This document shows positions 25,340 to 34,191 of a stretch of 64,000 bases of DNA, piece by piece. Source of the stretch: Aerococcus sp. Group 1 (GTDB lineage Bacteria > Bacillota > Bacilli > Lactobacillales > Aerococcaceae). The position numbers were made by a program, and so were the translations under genes. The notes under the pieces are model-generated. The model worked only from the letters and a program-made list of their open reading frames with translations, made no database searches and was not told the origin of the DNA. The stretch covers positions 1,984,001-2,048,000 of the forward strand of contig NC_015278.1 of NCBI RefSeq assembly GCF_000193205.1, in the 5' to 3' direction. Position 1 is the stretch's first letter. The number at the start of each line of letters is the position of its first letter.

Positions 25340-28051
25340 GTGCCAGTCAAAAAGTTGGAAGCCAATATCACCCAATCCATGGTCAAAGAAGAAGTTCATG
25401 TCTTAAAGGAAATCCTTGATGACACCACCCATAAGATGGTGGGGGACCAAGTCTTTGAAATGATCCAAGGTTTGGTTGACCTCTCCATGAAAGAAGACTA
25501 CAAGCAACTGGAAAGTGTCGTCGCCCAGCTCAGTAACGATGAAATGGTGGTTGTTTCCCGCTATTTTTCGATTTTGCCGCTACTAATTAATATTTCTGAA
25601 GATGTCGATTTCGCCTATGAAATCAACTATCAAAACAATACCGACCAAGACTACCTGGGTAAACTCGCCTTAACCATTGACCGGGTCAGCCAAAGTGACC
25701 AGGCCAAGGAAATTCTCGAACACGTCAATGTGGTTCCCGTCCTAACGGCCCATCCGACCCAAGTCCAACGTAAGACCATACTGGAATTGACCAATCAAAT
25801 CCACCACCTCTTGCGTAAGTACCATGACGTCAAAGCTGGCGTAGTTAACCGCGACAAATGGTATACCGACTTGCGCCGCTATGTTGAAATTATTATGCAG
25901 ACGGACATTATCCGGGAAAAGAAACTCACCGTCCGTAATGAAATCACCAATGTGACCGCCTACTATAACAATTCCTTAATCCGGGCCATCACCAAGTTGA
26001 GCCGGCAATACCGCCACTTAGCGGCTCAAAAGGGGATCGAGCTCGACCAAGCCAAACCCATCACCATGGGTATGTGGATTGGGGGCGACCGCGACGGCAA
26101 CCCTTACGTTACCGCCGAAACCTTGCTTCTGTCTGCCACCACCCAAAGCGAAGTCATCCTCAATTACTACATTGACAAGGTCCATAAACTCTACCGCAAC
26201 TTCTCCCTGTCCACTACCCTAGTAGACATTAGCCCCGCCATGGAAGCTTTGGCAGCCAAGTCTAATGACAAGTCCATTTACCGGGAGAATGAGCCTTACC
26301 GCCGGGCTTTCCACTATATCAAGGCTAAACTCGAACAGAACTTAGTCGAAGTCAAAAACGGCCTAAAAAGAGATGACCAGGCCCCAACCCCAAGCTACCA
26401 AAATGCGGAAGCCTTTAAAGCTGACCTCTTAGTGATTAAGGAGTCACTACTAGCCCATGGCGAAGACGCTCTTTTAACCGGGGACTTCAATGAGTTAGTA
26501 GAAGCCATCGATATTTTTGGCTTTTACCTAGCCACTATCGATATGCGTCAAGATTCCAGTGTCAATGAAGCCTGCGTGGCGGAATTATTGAAGTCAGCTA
26601 AGATCGTCGACGACTATTCCTCGCTCTCGGAACCAGAAAAAGTTAAAGTCCTCCTCAAAGAATTACTGGAAGACCCCAGACCTCTATCTTCGGCCCATAG
26701 CGAAAAATCTGAGCTCTTGGAAAAAGAACTGAAAATCTTTAAGACCGCCCGTTTCTTAAAAGACCAACTGGGCGACCAAGTGATCAAGCAACATATTATC
26801 TCCCACACCGAGAGTGTCTCGGATATGTTCGAACTGGCCATTATGCTTAAGGAAGTAGGCCTGGTTGATCCTAAACAAGCTCGGGTCCAAATCGTTCCCC
26901 TCTTTGAAACCATCGAAGACTTGGAAAACGCCCAAGGAATTATGGAAGAATTTCTCAGCTATGACCTGGTTCAAAACTGGATCAAAGCCAACCATGGCTA
27001 CCAAGAAGTCATGCTGGGTTACTCTGACAGTAACAAGGACGGTGGTTACCTATCCTCCGTTTGGACCCTTTACAAGGTTCAACAAGAACTGACCCAACTC
27101 GGTGAAGACCACGGGATTAAGATCACCTTTATCCATGGTCGGGGCGGTACCGTGGGTCGTGGGGGTGGCCCTTCCTATGAAGCGGTCACTTCCCAACCTT
27201 TCGGCTCCATCAAGGACCGGATCCGTTTGACCGAACAAGGAGAAATTATTGAGAATAAATACGGTAACCAAGATGTGGCCTACTACAACCTGGAAATGTT
27301 AGTGTCGGCCGCCATTAGTCGGATCGTGCCGGGCTCCGTTGATAAGAAGGCTGACGTGGAAGACTTCTACCAAGACATGGATGACATTGTCCACTATTCC
27401 AACGGGGTTTACCGCCACTTAGTCTTTGATACGCCGGAATTCTATGACTATTTCTTTGAAGCCACACCAATTAAGGAAGTATCCAGCTTAAATATCGGGT
27501 CCCGTCCGGCTGCTCGTAAGACCATCACGGAAATCTCTGGTCTTCGGGCGATCCCCTGGGTCTTCTCCTGGTCCCAAACCCGGATCATGTTCCCAGGCTG
27601 GTATGGAGTTGGTTCCGCCTTCAAACACTTTATCGACCAAGATGCAGGCAACCTGGAAAAACTCCAAGCTATGTACCAAAGCTGGCCCTTCTTCCATTCC
27701 TTACTGTCCAATGTGGACATGGTTTTATCCAAGTCCAACATGAATATCGCCGAGCAATACGCTCAATTGGCAGAAAGCGAAGAAGTCCGCGCCGTCTTTA
27801 CCACCATTCGCGATGAATGGCAATTAACCAAAGATATTCTCTTAGCCATTGAAAACCATAACGAATTCCTGGCTACCAACCCCTCCTTACGGGCCAGCCT
27901 GGACTATCGTCTCCCTTACTTCAATGTCCTAAACTACATTCAAATTGAATTGATCAAACGCCTCCGTCATAATGAACTGGATGAAGACTACGAAAAACTC
28001 ATCCATACCACCATTAACGGAATCGCCACCGGTTTACGTAACTCCGGTTGA
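25340..28051 (+). CDS. ppc: phosphoenolpyruvate carboxylase
   Basis: A 903-residue enzyme making oxaloacetate from PEP and bicarbonate. Signature segments in order: [12 protein letters not shown] (catalytic His near residue 150), [44 protein letters not shown] (mobile loop) and the C-terminal [13 protein letters not shown], which carries the conserved carboxylate-end region needed for activity. The GTG at 25340 has AGGAG 8 bases upstream; other in-frame starts (25313, 25331) lie before or inside that site. Full length, no breaks. It supplies oxaloacetate/aspartate in organisms with an incomplete citric acid cycle, using the same PEP pool as PpdK. Confidence 0.96.
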   Translation: MPVKKLEANITQSMVKEEVHVLKEILDDTTHKMVGDQVFEMIQGLVDLSMKEDYKQLESVVAQLSNDEMVVVSRYFSILPLLINISEDVDFAYEINYQNNTDQDYLGKLALTIDRVSQSDQAKEILEHVNVVPVLTAHPTQVQRKTILELTNQIHHLLRKYHDVKAGVVNRDKWYTDLRRYVEIIMQTDIIREKKLTVRNEITNVTAYYNNSLIRAITKLSRQYRHLAAQKGIELDQAKPITMGMWIGGDRDGNPYVTAETLLLSATTQSEVILNYYIDKVHKLYRNFSLSTTLVDISPAMEALAAKSNDKSIYRENEPYRRAFHYIKAKLEQNLVEVKNGLKRDDQAPTPSYQNAEAFKADLLVIKESLLAHGEDALLTGDFNELVEAIDIFGFYLATIDMRQDSSVNEACVAELLKSAKIVDDYSSLSEPEKVKVLLKELLEDPRPLSSAHSEKSELLEKELKIFKTARFLKDQLGDQVIKQHIISHTESVSDMFELAIMLKEVGLVDPKQARVQIVPLFETIEDLENAQGIMEEFLSYDLVQNWIKANHGYQEVMLGYSDSNKDGGYLSSVWTLYKVQQELTQLGEDHGIKITFIHGRGGTVGRGGGPSYEAVTSQPFGSIKDRIRLTEQGEIIENKYGNQDVAYYNLEMLVSAAISRIVPGSVDKKADVEDFYQDMDDIVHYSNGVYRHLVFDTPEFYDYFFEATPIKEVSSLNIGSRPAARKTITEISGLRAIPWVFSWSQTRIMFPGWYGVGSAFKHFIDQDAGNLEKLQAMYQSWPFFHSLLSNVDMVLSKSNMNIAEQYAQLAESEEVRAVFTTIRDEWQLTKDILLAIENHNEFLATNPSLRASLDYRLPYFNVLNYIQIELIKRLRHNELDEDYEKLIHTTINGIATGLRNSG

Positions 28052-28060
28052 TCCTTAAAT

Positions 28061-28112
28061 AAAAAAGTGTTTCCGGAAAGCTTAAATTACAGCTTTCCGG
28101 AAACACTTTTTT
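28061..28112. terminator. strong bidirectional terminator after ppc
   Basis: A perfect 21-base stem (AAAAAGTGTTTCCGGAAAGCT and its complement) around an 8-base loop, between convergent ppc and the DUF1129 gene. Confidence 0.93.
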
Positions 28113-28127
28113 CAATTCTTTATTATT

Positions 28128-28841
28128 TTAATTCTTCCCCATAAATTGTCCTTGGAACCACCAGCGGGCAAGGAAGGCTAGGGCACCGATGGCGAGATAT
28201 GCGAAAGGCGGTAAGGCCCCGTTCCAGGATGGAGGTAAGATAGCTAGGGCGCCGACCAAGATCAGCATCCACAAGCCGACCACTAGAACCGAGAGCAAGA
28301 TATAGCGACCAATGCCGCGTTTGCCCTTTTCTTGACTCATGTCGGGACTGTATTGGTTTAAGACTGCCATCGCTAAGCCCCCCATGACAAAGTTAACCAC
28401 CAAAGCAGCCGGCCCAAAGGCGGTGGCTGAGTTAGCTTGGTTATTGGATAATAGGGCTGACAAGCCAGCGATAATAGAGAAGAGTCCGCCCACAAAGAGG
28501 GCCCCTTCTACCCAATGCATCCAGAAAGGTGCAGGGGCTAATTCCTTAGCGGTGGGTTGTTTTTCCAATTCTTCGGCGTATTGGTAGGGTTGACCGTAGA
28601 GCTGTTGGGCGGTTTGGCCACTCGCTTGAGTCTCCACCAAGCTGGTTAAGATCTCATGGAGGACTTCGGTCTTATTCCGACCGCGTAAGTCCTTATCTTT
28701 AATGGCCTTTTCAAATTGGAAGACAAATTCCTTATTGCGCTTGGTTAATTGAGGATAGAGGGTCTTATTTTCGGCTTCATATTGGTCGAGTTGGGCCTGG
28801 CGTTCGGCTGCTTGGTCGGTTTTTTTATCTTGATTGAACAC
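28128..28841 (-). CDS. DUF1129 family membrane protein
   Basis: About 237 residues. The N-terminal half is soluble and charged (KRNKEFVFQFEKAIKDKDLRG, then a small helical domain with LHEILTSLVE); four membrane helices occupy about residues 110-235. This is the DUF1129 pattern found in Lactobacillales, of unknown function. The GTG at 28841 is about 8 bases after AGGAGG, whereas the in-frame GTG at 28850 lies within it. The gene directly follows ychF with a 3-base or slightly longer gap and is probably cotranscribed. Confidence 0.75.
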   Translation of the reverse strand: MFNQDKKTDQAAERQAQLDQYEAENKTLYPQLTKRNKEFVFQFEKAIKDKDLRGRNKTEVLHEILTSLVETQASGQTAQQLYGQPYQYAEELEKQPTAKELAPAPFWMHWVEGALFVGGLFSIIAGLSALLSNNQANSATAFGPAALVVNFVMGGLAMAVLNQYSPDMSQEKGKRGIGRYILLSVLVVGLWMLILVGALAILPPSWNGALPPFAYLAIGALAFLARWWFQGQFMGKN

Positions 28842-28853
28842 GACGTCCACCTC

Positions 28854-29951
28854 CTAAACATTGAAGCGGAAGAGCATGACGTCGCCGTCTTGGACCTCAT
28901 AGTCCTTGCCTTCCGAACGGTAGCGGCCAGCTTCCTTGCAGGCTTGGATACTGCCGTATTCGACCAAATCATCGTAGTGGACGGTTTCTGCACGAATAAA
29001 ACCACGTTCAAAGTCGGAGTGAATAATCCCCGCTGCTTGAGGCGCATGCATGCCCTTCTTAAAGGTCCAGGCCCGGACTTCTTGTTCCCCGGCCGTAAAG
29101 TAGGTGGCTAGTCCTAGTAACTTGTAAGCTTGTTGGATCAAGACATCTAAGCCGGATTGGTCCATGCCCAAGTCTTCTAGGAACATGTCGCGGTCTTCCT
29201 CATCCATGGTGGCTAGGTCTTCTTCTAACTTAGCTGAAACCACCACCACTTCGGACCCTTCTGCTTGGGCTAATTGGCGGACTTGCTTGACATAGTCATT
29301 GTCCCCATCACTAGCATCATCTTCGCTGACGTTAGCCACATAGAGGACCGGTTTCATGGTTAAGAGGAATAATTGCTTAGCTACCGCCTCTTCTTCTTCG
29401 TTGAAGTCAACGGTCCGGGCTGGTTTCCCCGCTTCTAAGGCTTCCTTTAATTTCTTCAGGGTGTTGGCCTCGGTCACGGCATCGTGGTCTTTAGACTTAG
29501 CCATTTTTACCGCTTTTTCATAGCGCTTATTGACACTTTCCAAGTCAGCTAGGACTAATTCCAAGTTAATGGTTTCGATGTCATCTTGGGGGTTGATGCC
29601 GCCAGAGACGTGGGTAATGTTCCCGTCATCAAAGCAACGGACCACGTGGCAGATGGCGTCCACTTCCCGGATGTTAGCTAAGAACTTGTTGCCTAATCCT
29701 TCCCCCTTGCTGGCCCCCTTAACAATCCCGGCAATATCGGTAAATTCAAAGGTAGTTGGGATGGTCTTTTTAGGTTGGTAGATTTCACTAAGCTTCCACA
29801 AACGTTGGTCGGGCACTTCCACAACCCCCACATTAGGGTCAATGGTCGCAAATGGGTAGTTAGCGGCTTCCACTTGGGACTTGGTTATGGCGTTAAATAA
29901 GGTAGATTTCCCCACATTAGGCAAACCCACGATTCCTGCTGTTAAAGGCAT
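28854..29951 (-). CDS. ychF: ribosome-binding ATPase YchF (OLA1 family)
   Basis: A 365-residue Obg-related protein with G1 GLPNVGKST (residues 8-16), the [20 protein letters not shown] switch II/G3 segment, and the YchF-specific G4 motif NVSE in place of NKxD, which shifts preference from GTP to ATP. A C-terminal TGS domain ([20 protein letters not shown]) follows. It associates with ribosomes and affects stress responses. Together with parA, parB and the DUF951 gene it forms the standard Firmicute origin-proximal block. Confidence 0.96.
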   Translation of the reverse strand: MPLTAGIVGLPNVGKSTLFNAITKSQVEAANYPFATIDPNVGVVEVPDQRLWKLSEIYQPKKTIPTTFEFTDIAGIVKGASKGEGLGNKFLANIREVDAICHVVRCFDDGNITHVSGGINPQDDIETINLELVLADLESVNKRYEKAVKMAKSKDHDAVTEANTLKKLKEALEAGKPARTVDFNEEEEAVAKQLFLLTMKPVLYVANVSEDDASDGDNDYVKQVRQLAQAEGSEVVVVSAKLEEDLATMDEEDRDMFLEDLGMDQSGLDVLIQQAYKLLGLATYFTAGEQEVRAWTFKKGMHAPQAAGIIHSDFERGFIRAETVHYDDLVEYGSIQACKEAGRYRSEGKDYEVQDGDVMLFRFNV

Positions 29952-30059
29952 GGTTTTTCGGTCACTCTTTCTCTTTAAAATTCATCATCTTCACTTAGCC
30001 AGTTCTTAGTTGCGGGCCAGCTTTTCGTCTGCAGCAGCTGGCGCCTATACTACTGGCGG

Positions 30060-30263
30060 TTACTTGCCTTGGTCATCATGGCCAATGACTTTTTTCATTT
30101 TCTTTTCAAATTCACGACGCGGCATCATGACAGATTGACCGCAGCCTTGGCACTTCATGCGGATATCAGCCCCCATTCGGATCAACTTCCAGGCATTGGT
30201 CTTACACGGATGGGGCTTCTTCATTTCCACAATATCATTTAAATCATAATTCTTTTCAGCCAT
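30060..30263 (-). CDS. DUF951 family protein
   Basis: A 67-residue protein starting MAEKNYDLNDIVEMKKPHPC, with a CxxC pair (MKCQGCGQSVMMPR) that may bind metal or nucleic acid. An upstream GTG/ATG at 30284 is possible, but GAGGTGAAG sits correctly before ATG 30263. The family is small and conserved and nearly always sits between parB and ychF in Firmicutes; its function is unknown. Confidence 0.88.
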   Translation of the reverse strand: MAEKNYDLNDIVEMKKPHPCKTNAWKLIRMGADIRMKCQGCGQSVMMPRREFEKKMKKVIGHDDQGK

Positions 30264-30273
30264 CTTCTTCACC

Positions 30274-31239
30274 TCAATCATCAAAACGAATGTCTAAAAT
30301 ATCCAAGATCCGGGTGAGGTCTTCTTGGGATAGGTATTCAATTTCAATCTTGCCGGCTTGGCCCTTGGGTTTAATCTGCACATTGGTGCCGAACTTATCC
30401 ATGAGGTGCTCTTCTCCTTCGAGTAAATAAGTTGGCTTTTCGGCCTTATTATTGGCCACTTTGGGAGCTGGTTGGACCGGTTCGTTAAGGTTTTGAACCA
30501 TTTTCTCCAAGTGGCGGACGGTTATCCCTTCATCAACCACTTTCTTGGCCAGGCGGCTTTGGTCTTTCTTATTTTTCAACCCTAACAAGGTCCGGGCTTG
30601 GCCCATGGAAAGTTTTTGGTTTTGGAGGAGCTCTTTGACATCTTCATTTAAGTCTAAGAGTCTCAAGGTATTGGCCAGGTGGGACCGGCTCTTGCCGAGA
30701 CGTTTGGCGGCTTCAGCCTGGGTCAGGTCGAGTTCATCCATTAAGTTGCGGTAGGCCTGAGCCTCTTCTAGGGGCGTCAGATCTTCACGTTGCAGGTTTT
30801 CAATGATGGCGGTCTCGATCATTTGAGCGTCGGTCATTTCCCGGACTAGGGCTGGAATCGTATCATAACCCGCTAGTTTCATGGCCCGGAAGCGGCGTTC
30901 CCCGGCAATAATTTCATAGCCCTTAATGGCTGACTTTCTCAGGGTAATGGGTTGTAAGAGCCCTTGTTCTTCAATGGAATCAGCTAATTCTTGCAGGGCG
31001 CTGGGGTCAAATTCGGTCCGTGGTTGGTAGGGGTTGGGACGAATCTCATCAAGAGGAATCTCTTGGACCTGGTCTTTGTGACTTTCTCCTGGGCCGCTCT
31101 CACTCGCTTCGGCCTCTTGGGCTTCTTGGTCGATGGCTTGAGCCTGTTGAGTCAGGTCGGTGGCTTCATTATCGAAGGAGTCTCCGGGAAAGAGGGCCCC
31201 AATCCCCTTACCCAAGCCGCGATTTTTCTTATTGGTCAT
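30274..31239 (-). CDS. parB: chromosome-partitioning protein ParB
   Basis: 321 residues: an N-terminal ParA-interacting start (NRGLGKGIGALFPGD), an acidic linker, the CTP-binding ParB/Srx domain with ILDEIRPNPYQPRTEF-like and IAGERRFRAMKLAGY motifs, and a central helix-turn-helix (LTQAEAAKRLGKSRSHLANT) that recognises parS, with a C-terminal dimerisation segment. It overlaps the end of parA by 11 bases. I found no convincing parS site in the window. Confidence 0.95.
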   Translation of the reverse strand: MTNKKNRGLGKGIGALFPGDSFDNEATDLTQQAQAIDQEAQEAEASESGPGESHKDQVQEIPLDEIRPNPYQPRTEFDPSALQELADSIEEQGLLQPITLRKSAIKGYEIIAGERRFRAMKLAGYDTIPALVREMTDAQMIETAIIENLQREDLTPLEEAQAYRNLMDELDLTQAEAAKRLGKSRSHLANTLRLLDLNEDVKELLQNQKLSMGQARTLLGLKNKKDQSRLAKKVVDEGITVRHLEKMVQNLNEPVQPAPKVANNKAEKPTYLLEGEEHLMDKFGTNVQIKPKGQAGKIEIEYLSQEDLTRILDILDIRFDD

Positions 31240-31993
31240 TTGCGAGCACTTCCTTTGCCAGTTGTAGGTAGACTTGCGCCCCTTTGGAACTCATATCGTA
31301 ATCAATAATCGATTGGCCATAGGAGGGCGCTTCCGACAAACGCACATTACGCGGGATCAAGGTGTTATAGACCTTGTCACCAAAGTATTTGCGAACTTCT
31401 TCCACCACTTCGTTGGCCAGGTTGGTCCGTGAGTCGAACATGGTCATCAAGACCCCTTCAATCTTCAAGTGGGGGTTAAAATGTTTTTGGACCAATTGAA
31501 TGGTATTAAGCAACTGGCTCAAGCCTTCCAGGGCATAGTATTCACTCTGTACCGGAATCAAGATCGCATCCGCCGCGGTAAAGGCATTAATGGTCAAGTG
31601 GCCCAAGGATGGTGGGCAATCGATAATGACATAGTCGTAATTTTCCTTGACCCCATCAATGGCCTGCTTCATCCGGGCTTCCCGGTGGGGGAGGTTAGTG
31701 AGTTCCACTTCCGCTCCCGCTAATTGGATGGTGGCTGGGACCAGGACCAGGTTTTCCCGCGATGATTGCTGGATGGTAGTCGCCATATCCACATCATTGA
31801 CTAAAACGTCATAAATATCCCGTTCGACTTCCGCCTTAGAGATGCCTAAACCACTGGTGGCATTTCCCTGGGCATCACTATCGACTAAGAGCACTTGTTT
31901 GTCTGAATAAGCCAGTGCAGCAGCTAAATTGACTGCTGTTGTCGTTTTACCGACGCCGCCTTTTTGATTGGCAATGGCAATGACCTTCCCCAT
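31229..31993 (-). CDS. parA: chromosome-partitioning ATPase ParA (Soj)
   Basis: 254 residues with the deviant Walker A NQKGGVGKTTTAVN (signature Lys at the start of the loop), Walker A' VDSDAQGNAT and Walker B YVIIDCPPSLG. With ParB it segregates newly replicated origins and tunes DnaA activity. ATG 31993 follows AGGAGG at good spacing; an in-frame start at 32017 does not. A small terminator-like hairpin lies only about 25-50 bases upstream, so the gene either has its own very short leader or is controlled by read-through of that hairpin. Confidence 0.95.
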   Translation of the reverse strand: MGKVIAIANQKGGVGKTTTAVNLAAALAYSDKQVLLVDSDAQGNATSGLGISKAEVERDIYDVLVNDVDMATTIQQSSRENLVLVPATIQLAGAEVELTNLPHREARMKQAIDGVKENYDYVIIDCPPSLGHLTINAFTAADAILIPVQSEYYALEGLSQLLNTIQLVQKHFNPHLKIEGVLMTMFDSRTNLANEVVEEVRKYFGDKVYNTLIPRNVRLSEAPSYGQSIIDYDMSSKGAQVYLQLAKEVLANDQ

Positions 31994-32018
31994 GATAATC
32001 CTCCTAAAACTTAGCAAT

Positions 32019-32043
32019 GAAAAAAGGAACGAATGCGTTCCTT
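32019..32043 (-). terminator. terminator-like hairpin immediately upstream of parA
   Basis: On the minus strand AAGGAACG-CATT-CGTTCCTT followed by T-rich sequence. It lies 26-50 bases before the parA start codon, so it must end or attenuate a transcript that begins upstream of parA. Confidence 0.75.
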
Positions 32044-32246
32044 AATCCCCGCATTTCTTCCAAGTTAATCATTAACTCTTCGCTATCTTTTCTACTGTAT
32101 CCGTTAAGCGCTCTTCCCTCAATCAGGAAAAGCGGTCCTTAGCGTATCAAATAAGTCTGCCTGGACGATTGCTGAGCTTTGAAATTGGCCTAAAATCAAC
32201 CGCTCCAGACCCCAGTCACGAGCTTAAAAACTTATTTGCATCGGTC
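32020..32246 (-). ncRNA. candidate structured small RNA or parA leader
   Basis: About 225 bases without an open gene, between a possible promoter (-10 TACAAT at 32253-32258; weak -35 TTGAGC at 32278-32283 with a 19-base spacer) and the hairpin terminator at 32019-32043. The region folds: CAAATAAGT near 32232-32240 pairs with ACTTATTTG near 32145-32153 and encloses GTCTGG/CCAGGCAGAC; a second hairpin is CGCTTTTCC/GGGAAGAGCG near 32110-32135. It resembles an RNA gene, or an attenuated leader of parAB. I cannot match it to a known family such as 6S RNA by eye. Confidence 0.45.
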
Positions 32247-32314
32247 TCTTTTATTGTATCAAAAAAAGCTTGACTTTGCTCAAGAAATATTAGCTCTTCC
32301 ACTACGACTTACCC

Positions 32315-33121
32315 TTAGAGGTAAAGGTCCCGTTTAGAAAAATAAACCACCGCTCCATAATCGACCACCAGACTAGCCACCACCATCACTAATGACGACA
32401 TGAGAAAATAATGGGTATTTGAACAAATCTTATCCGGATCATAAACAGTAAATAAGGTGGCATAATCCAGCCAATCCAGCTGCTTAGATAATTTCCGAAA
32501 AACATCGGCCAGGTAAAAATACAAGACCAGGGGTGTAGAATAGGCCAAGGCCTGGTTACTGTTGTCACTGATCACACTCAGTAACAAGCACAAGGACCCT
32601 ATCAACATAAAGAGGGCCAGCAATTCCCCGTTAATCTTCGCCAGGTCAAAAAAGTCAAAGACTTGGTCCGGTAAAAAGACTTTACCAACTAAAGCCCCAA
32701 GGAAGGCCACTAAGGCCAGGAAAAATAAGACCCCTTTAAAGACTAGGATTTGGCTCATTAAGAACTGCTTTCTCGAAACCGAAGCATTGAGGAAATAGAC
32801 TAAGGAAGTATCCCCCAGAAGTTTAGCTGTCAAGCGGACCGCTAAAACAATGACCACCATCATGAAAATGTAAATGGCAATGGAATTATAGAAATTAATG
32901 TAAAGATAGTCGTTGACATTAGTCACATCCCCCTCCATGCCAAAGGCCATCAACATGTTGTCAGGCAGGCCTTTGAGCATGTCGGCATAGCCAGCATTAC
33001 TATTGACCCAAGGAAAGACCGCTAACAGAGATACTTCTGCAATGAAGACTAATAGGGTCACCAGGGTCAAAAAGCTTCGATTCATTTTTAAGGCAGTTTG
33101 ACAGATCACTTTTACAGGCAT
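32315..33121 (-). CDS. ABC-2 type transporter permease
   Basis: 268 residues with six membrane segments (roughly 15-33, 70-95, 115-140, 150-170, 180-200, 235-255) and no conserved soluble domain, the usual layout of ABC-2 permeases. It starts immediately after the stop of the ATPase gene upstream, so the two form a two-gene exporter of unknown substrate. No drug, lantibiotic or other specific signature is visible. The gene is the last before the structured region upstream of parA. Confidence 0.78.
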   Translation of the reverse strand: MPVKVICQTALKMNRSFLTLVTLLVFIAEVSLLAVFPWVNSNAGYADMLKGLPDNMLMAFGMEGDVTNVNDYLYINFYNSIAIYIFMMVVIVLAVRLTAKLLGDTSLVYFLNASVSRKQFLMSQILVFKGVLFFLALVAFLGALVGKVFLPDQVFDFFDLAKINGELLALFMLIGSLCLLLSVISDNSNQALAYSTPLVLYFYLADVFRKLSKQLDWLDYATLFTVYDPDKICSNTHYFLMSSLVMVVASLVVDYGAVVYFSKRDLYL

Positions 33122-33122
33122 C

Positions 33123-34001
33123 TTATTCGCCCTCCCCGTAATATTTTTGAAAAATCTCGCGTAAAGTCACCTTTTCACAATCCAAAGCAAGAATGTCGTG
33201 TTGGGCTAATTCGCGGACTAGGTGATTGCAATCGCCCAAAAGAGCCAGCCGGTAAGTCTGATTTCCTAAGTCCTCGACCCCACTTAGGTTGGGACTAAGG
33301 CCTTCCTTATCGCCCAACTTCACTAGCAAAAAGTCTTGCATTTCCGCATGGAGTTCTGCGATTGAGAGTTCTTTAACGATTCTTCCCGCTTTGATGATAC
33401 AAATGTCATCCGCAATCCGCTCAACCTCCTCCAAGACATGGGAAGAGAGAAAGATGGTTTTCCCCTTGGCCTTTTCCTCCTTTAAGAGCTGGATCAATTC
33501 TTCCTGCATGAGGGGATCTAGGCCCGTACTGGGTTCATCCAAGATAATAATGTCAGGATCACACATAAAGCAAGCCACCAGGGCCAGTTTCTGCTTCATC
33601 CCCTTGGACATCTTGGGGATAGGAATGTCCATGTTTAAATGGAAACGCTCGATTAGACTTTGAGCCCGGCTGGGATTTGGGTCATGGTGGATCTTCCCCT
33701 GCATAGCCAGGAAATCTTGGGCTGATAAGCCACTGGGAAAGACAATTTCTCCAGGCAAGTAACCCAGCTTATCCTTGACCCGGTCTGCTTCCTGCCAGCA
33801 ATCATAACCATTAATAGTCAAAGACCCCGAGTCTGCCTTTAAAAATCCCATCAGATGGCGGATAGTGGTCGATTTTCCCGCCCCATTCGGTCCGATAAAA
33901 CCCATCACTTGTCCGGCATCGACTTCAAGGCTAAGGTCAAAGATACCCTTCTTATTCTTAAAAGACTTGGTCACATGATCAATTTTAATCAAGTGCTTCA
34001 C
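33123..34001 (-). CDS. ABC transporter ATPase (CcmA/YtrB-like group)
   Basis: 292 residues: Walker A GPNGAGKSTTI, signature MSKGMKQKLALVACF, Walker B IIILDEPSTGLDPLM, switch His in IFLSSHVLEEVERIAD, and a C-terminal regulatory extension of about 75 residues. The signature MSKGMKQK rather than LSGGQ is typical of ABC-2 exporter ATPases of the YtrB/EcsA type. Partner of the permease directly downstream. Substrate unknown; multidrug or peptide export or envelope maintenance are possible. Confidence 0.85.
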   Translation of the reverse strand: MKHLIKIDHVTKSFKNKKGIFDLSLEVDAGQVMGFIGPNGAGKSTTIRHLMGFLKADSGSLTINGYDCWQEADRVKDKLGYLPGEIVFPSGLSAQDFLAMQGKIHHDPNPSRAQSLIERFHLNMDIPIPKMSKGMKQKLALVACFMCDPDIIILDEPSTGLDPLMQEELIQLLKEEKAKGKTIFLSSHVLEEVERIADDICIIKAGRIVKELSIAELHAEMQDFLLVKLGDKEGLSPNLSGVEDLGNQTYRLALLGDCNHLVRELAQHDILALDCEKVTLREIFQKYYGEGE

Positions 34002-34130
34002 CCCCGAATAACTTCATTCTTAGGATAACTTGCTGGATTCTTCTAGGAAGGTTTCCTCAACAAGTCCCTTATATTTGAATAAAATTATACTCTAAAATAT
34101 ATAATTTGAAACCCCTATTTTTAGCCAAGA

Positions 34131-34165
34131 AAAAAAGAGAGCCGGTCCCAAAAGACCAACTCTCT
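34131..34165 (-). terminator. terminator of the flippase gene
   Basis: On the minus strand AGAGAGTTGGTC...GACCGGCTCTCT, with a small internal mismatch, followed by seven T. It lies about 30 bases after the stop of the flippase gene. Confidence 0.88.
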
Positions 34166-34191
34166 AGAAAATTCTTTAGATGACTTCACTG

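Noticed and set aside
25313..28051. Antisense reading frames of 60-100 codons within ppc
   Set aside because: They lie fully inside a well-conserved gene, lack ribosome binding sites and have no recognisable product.
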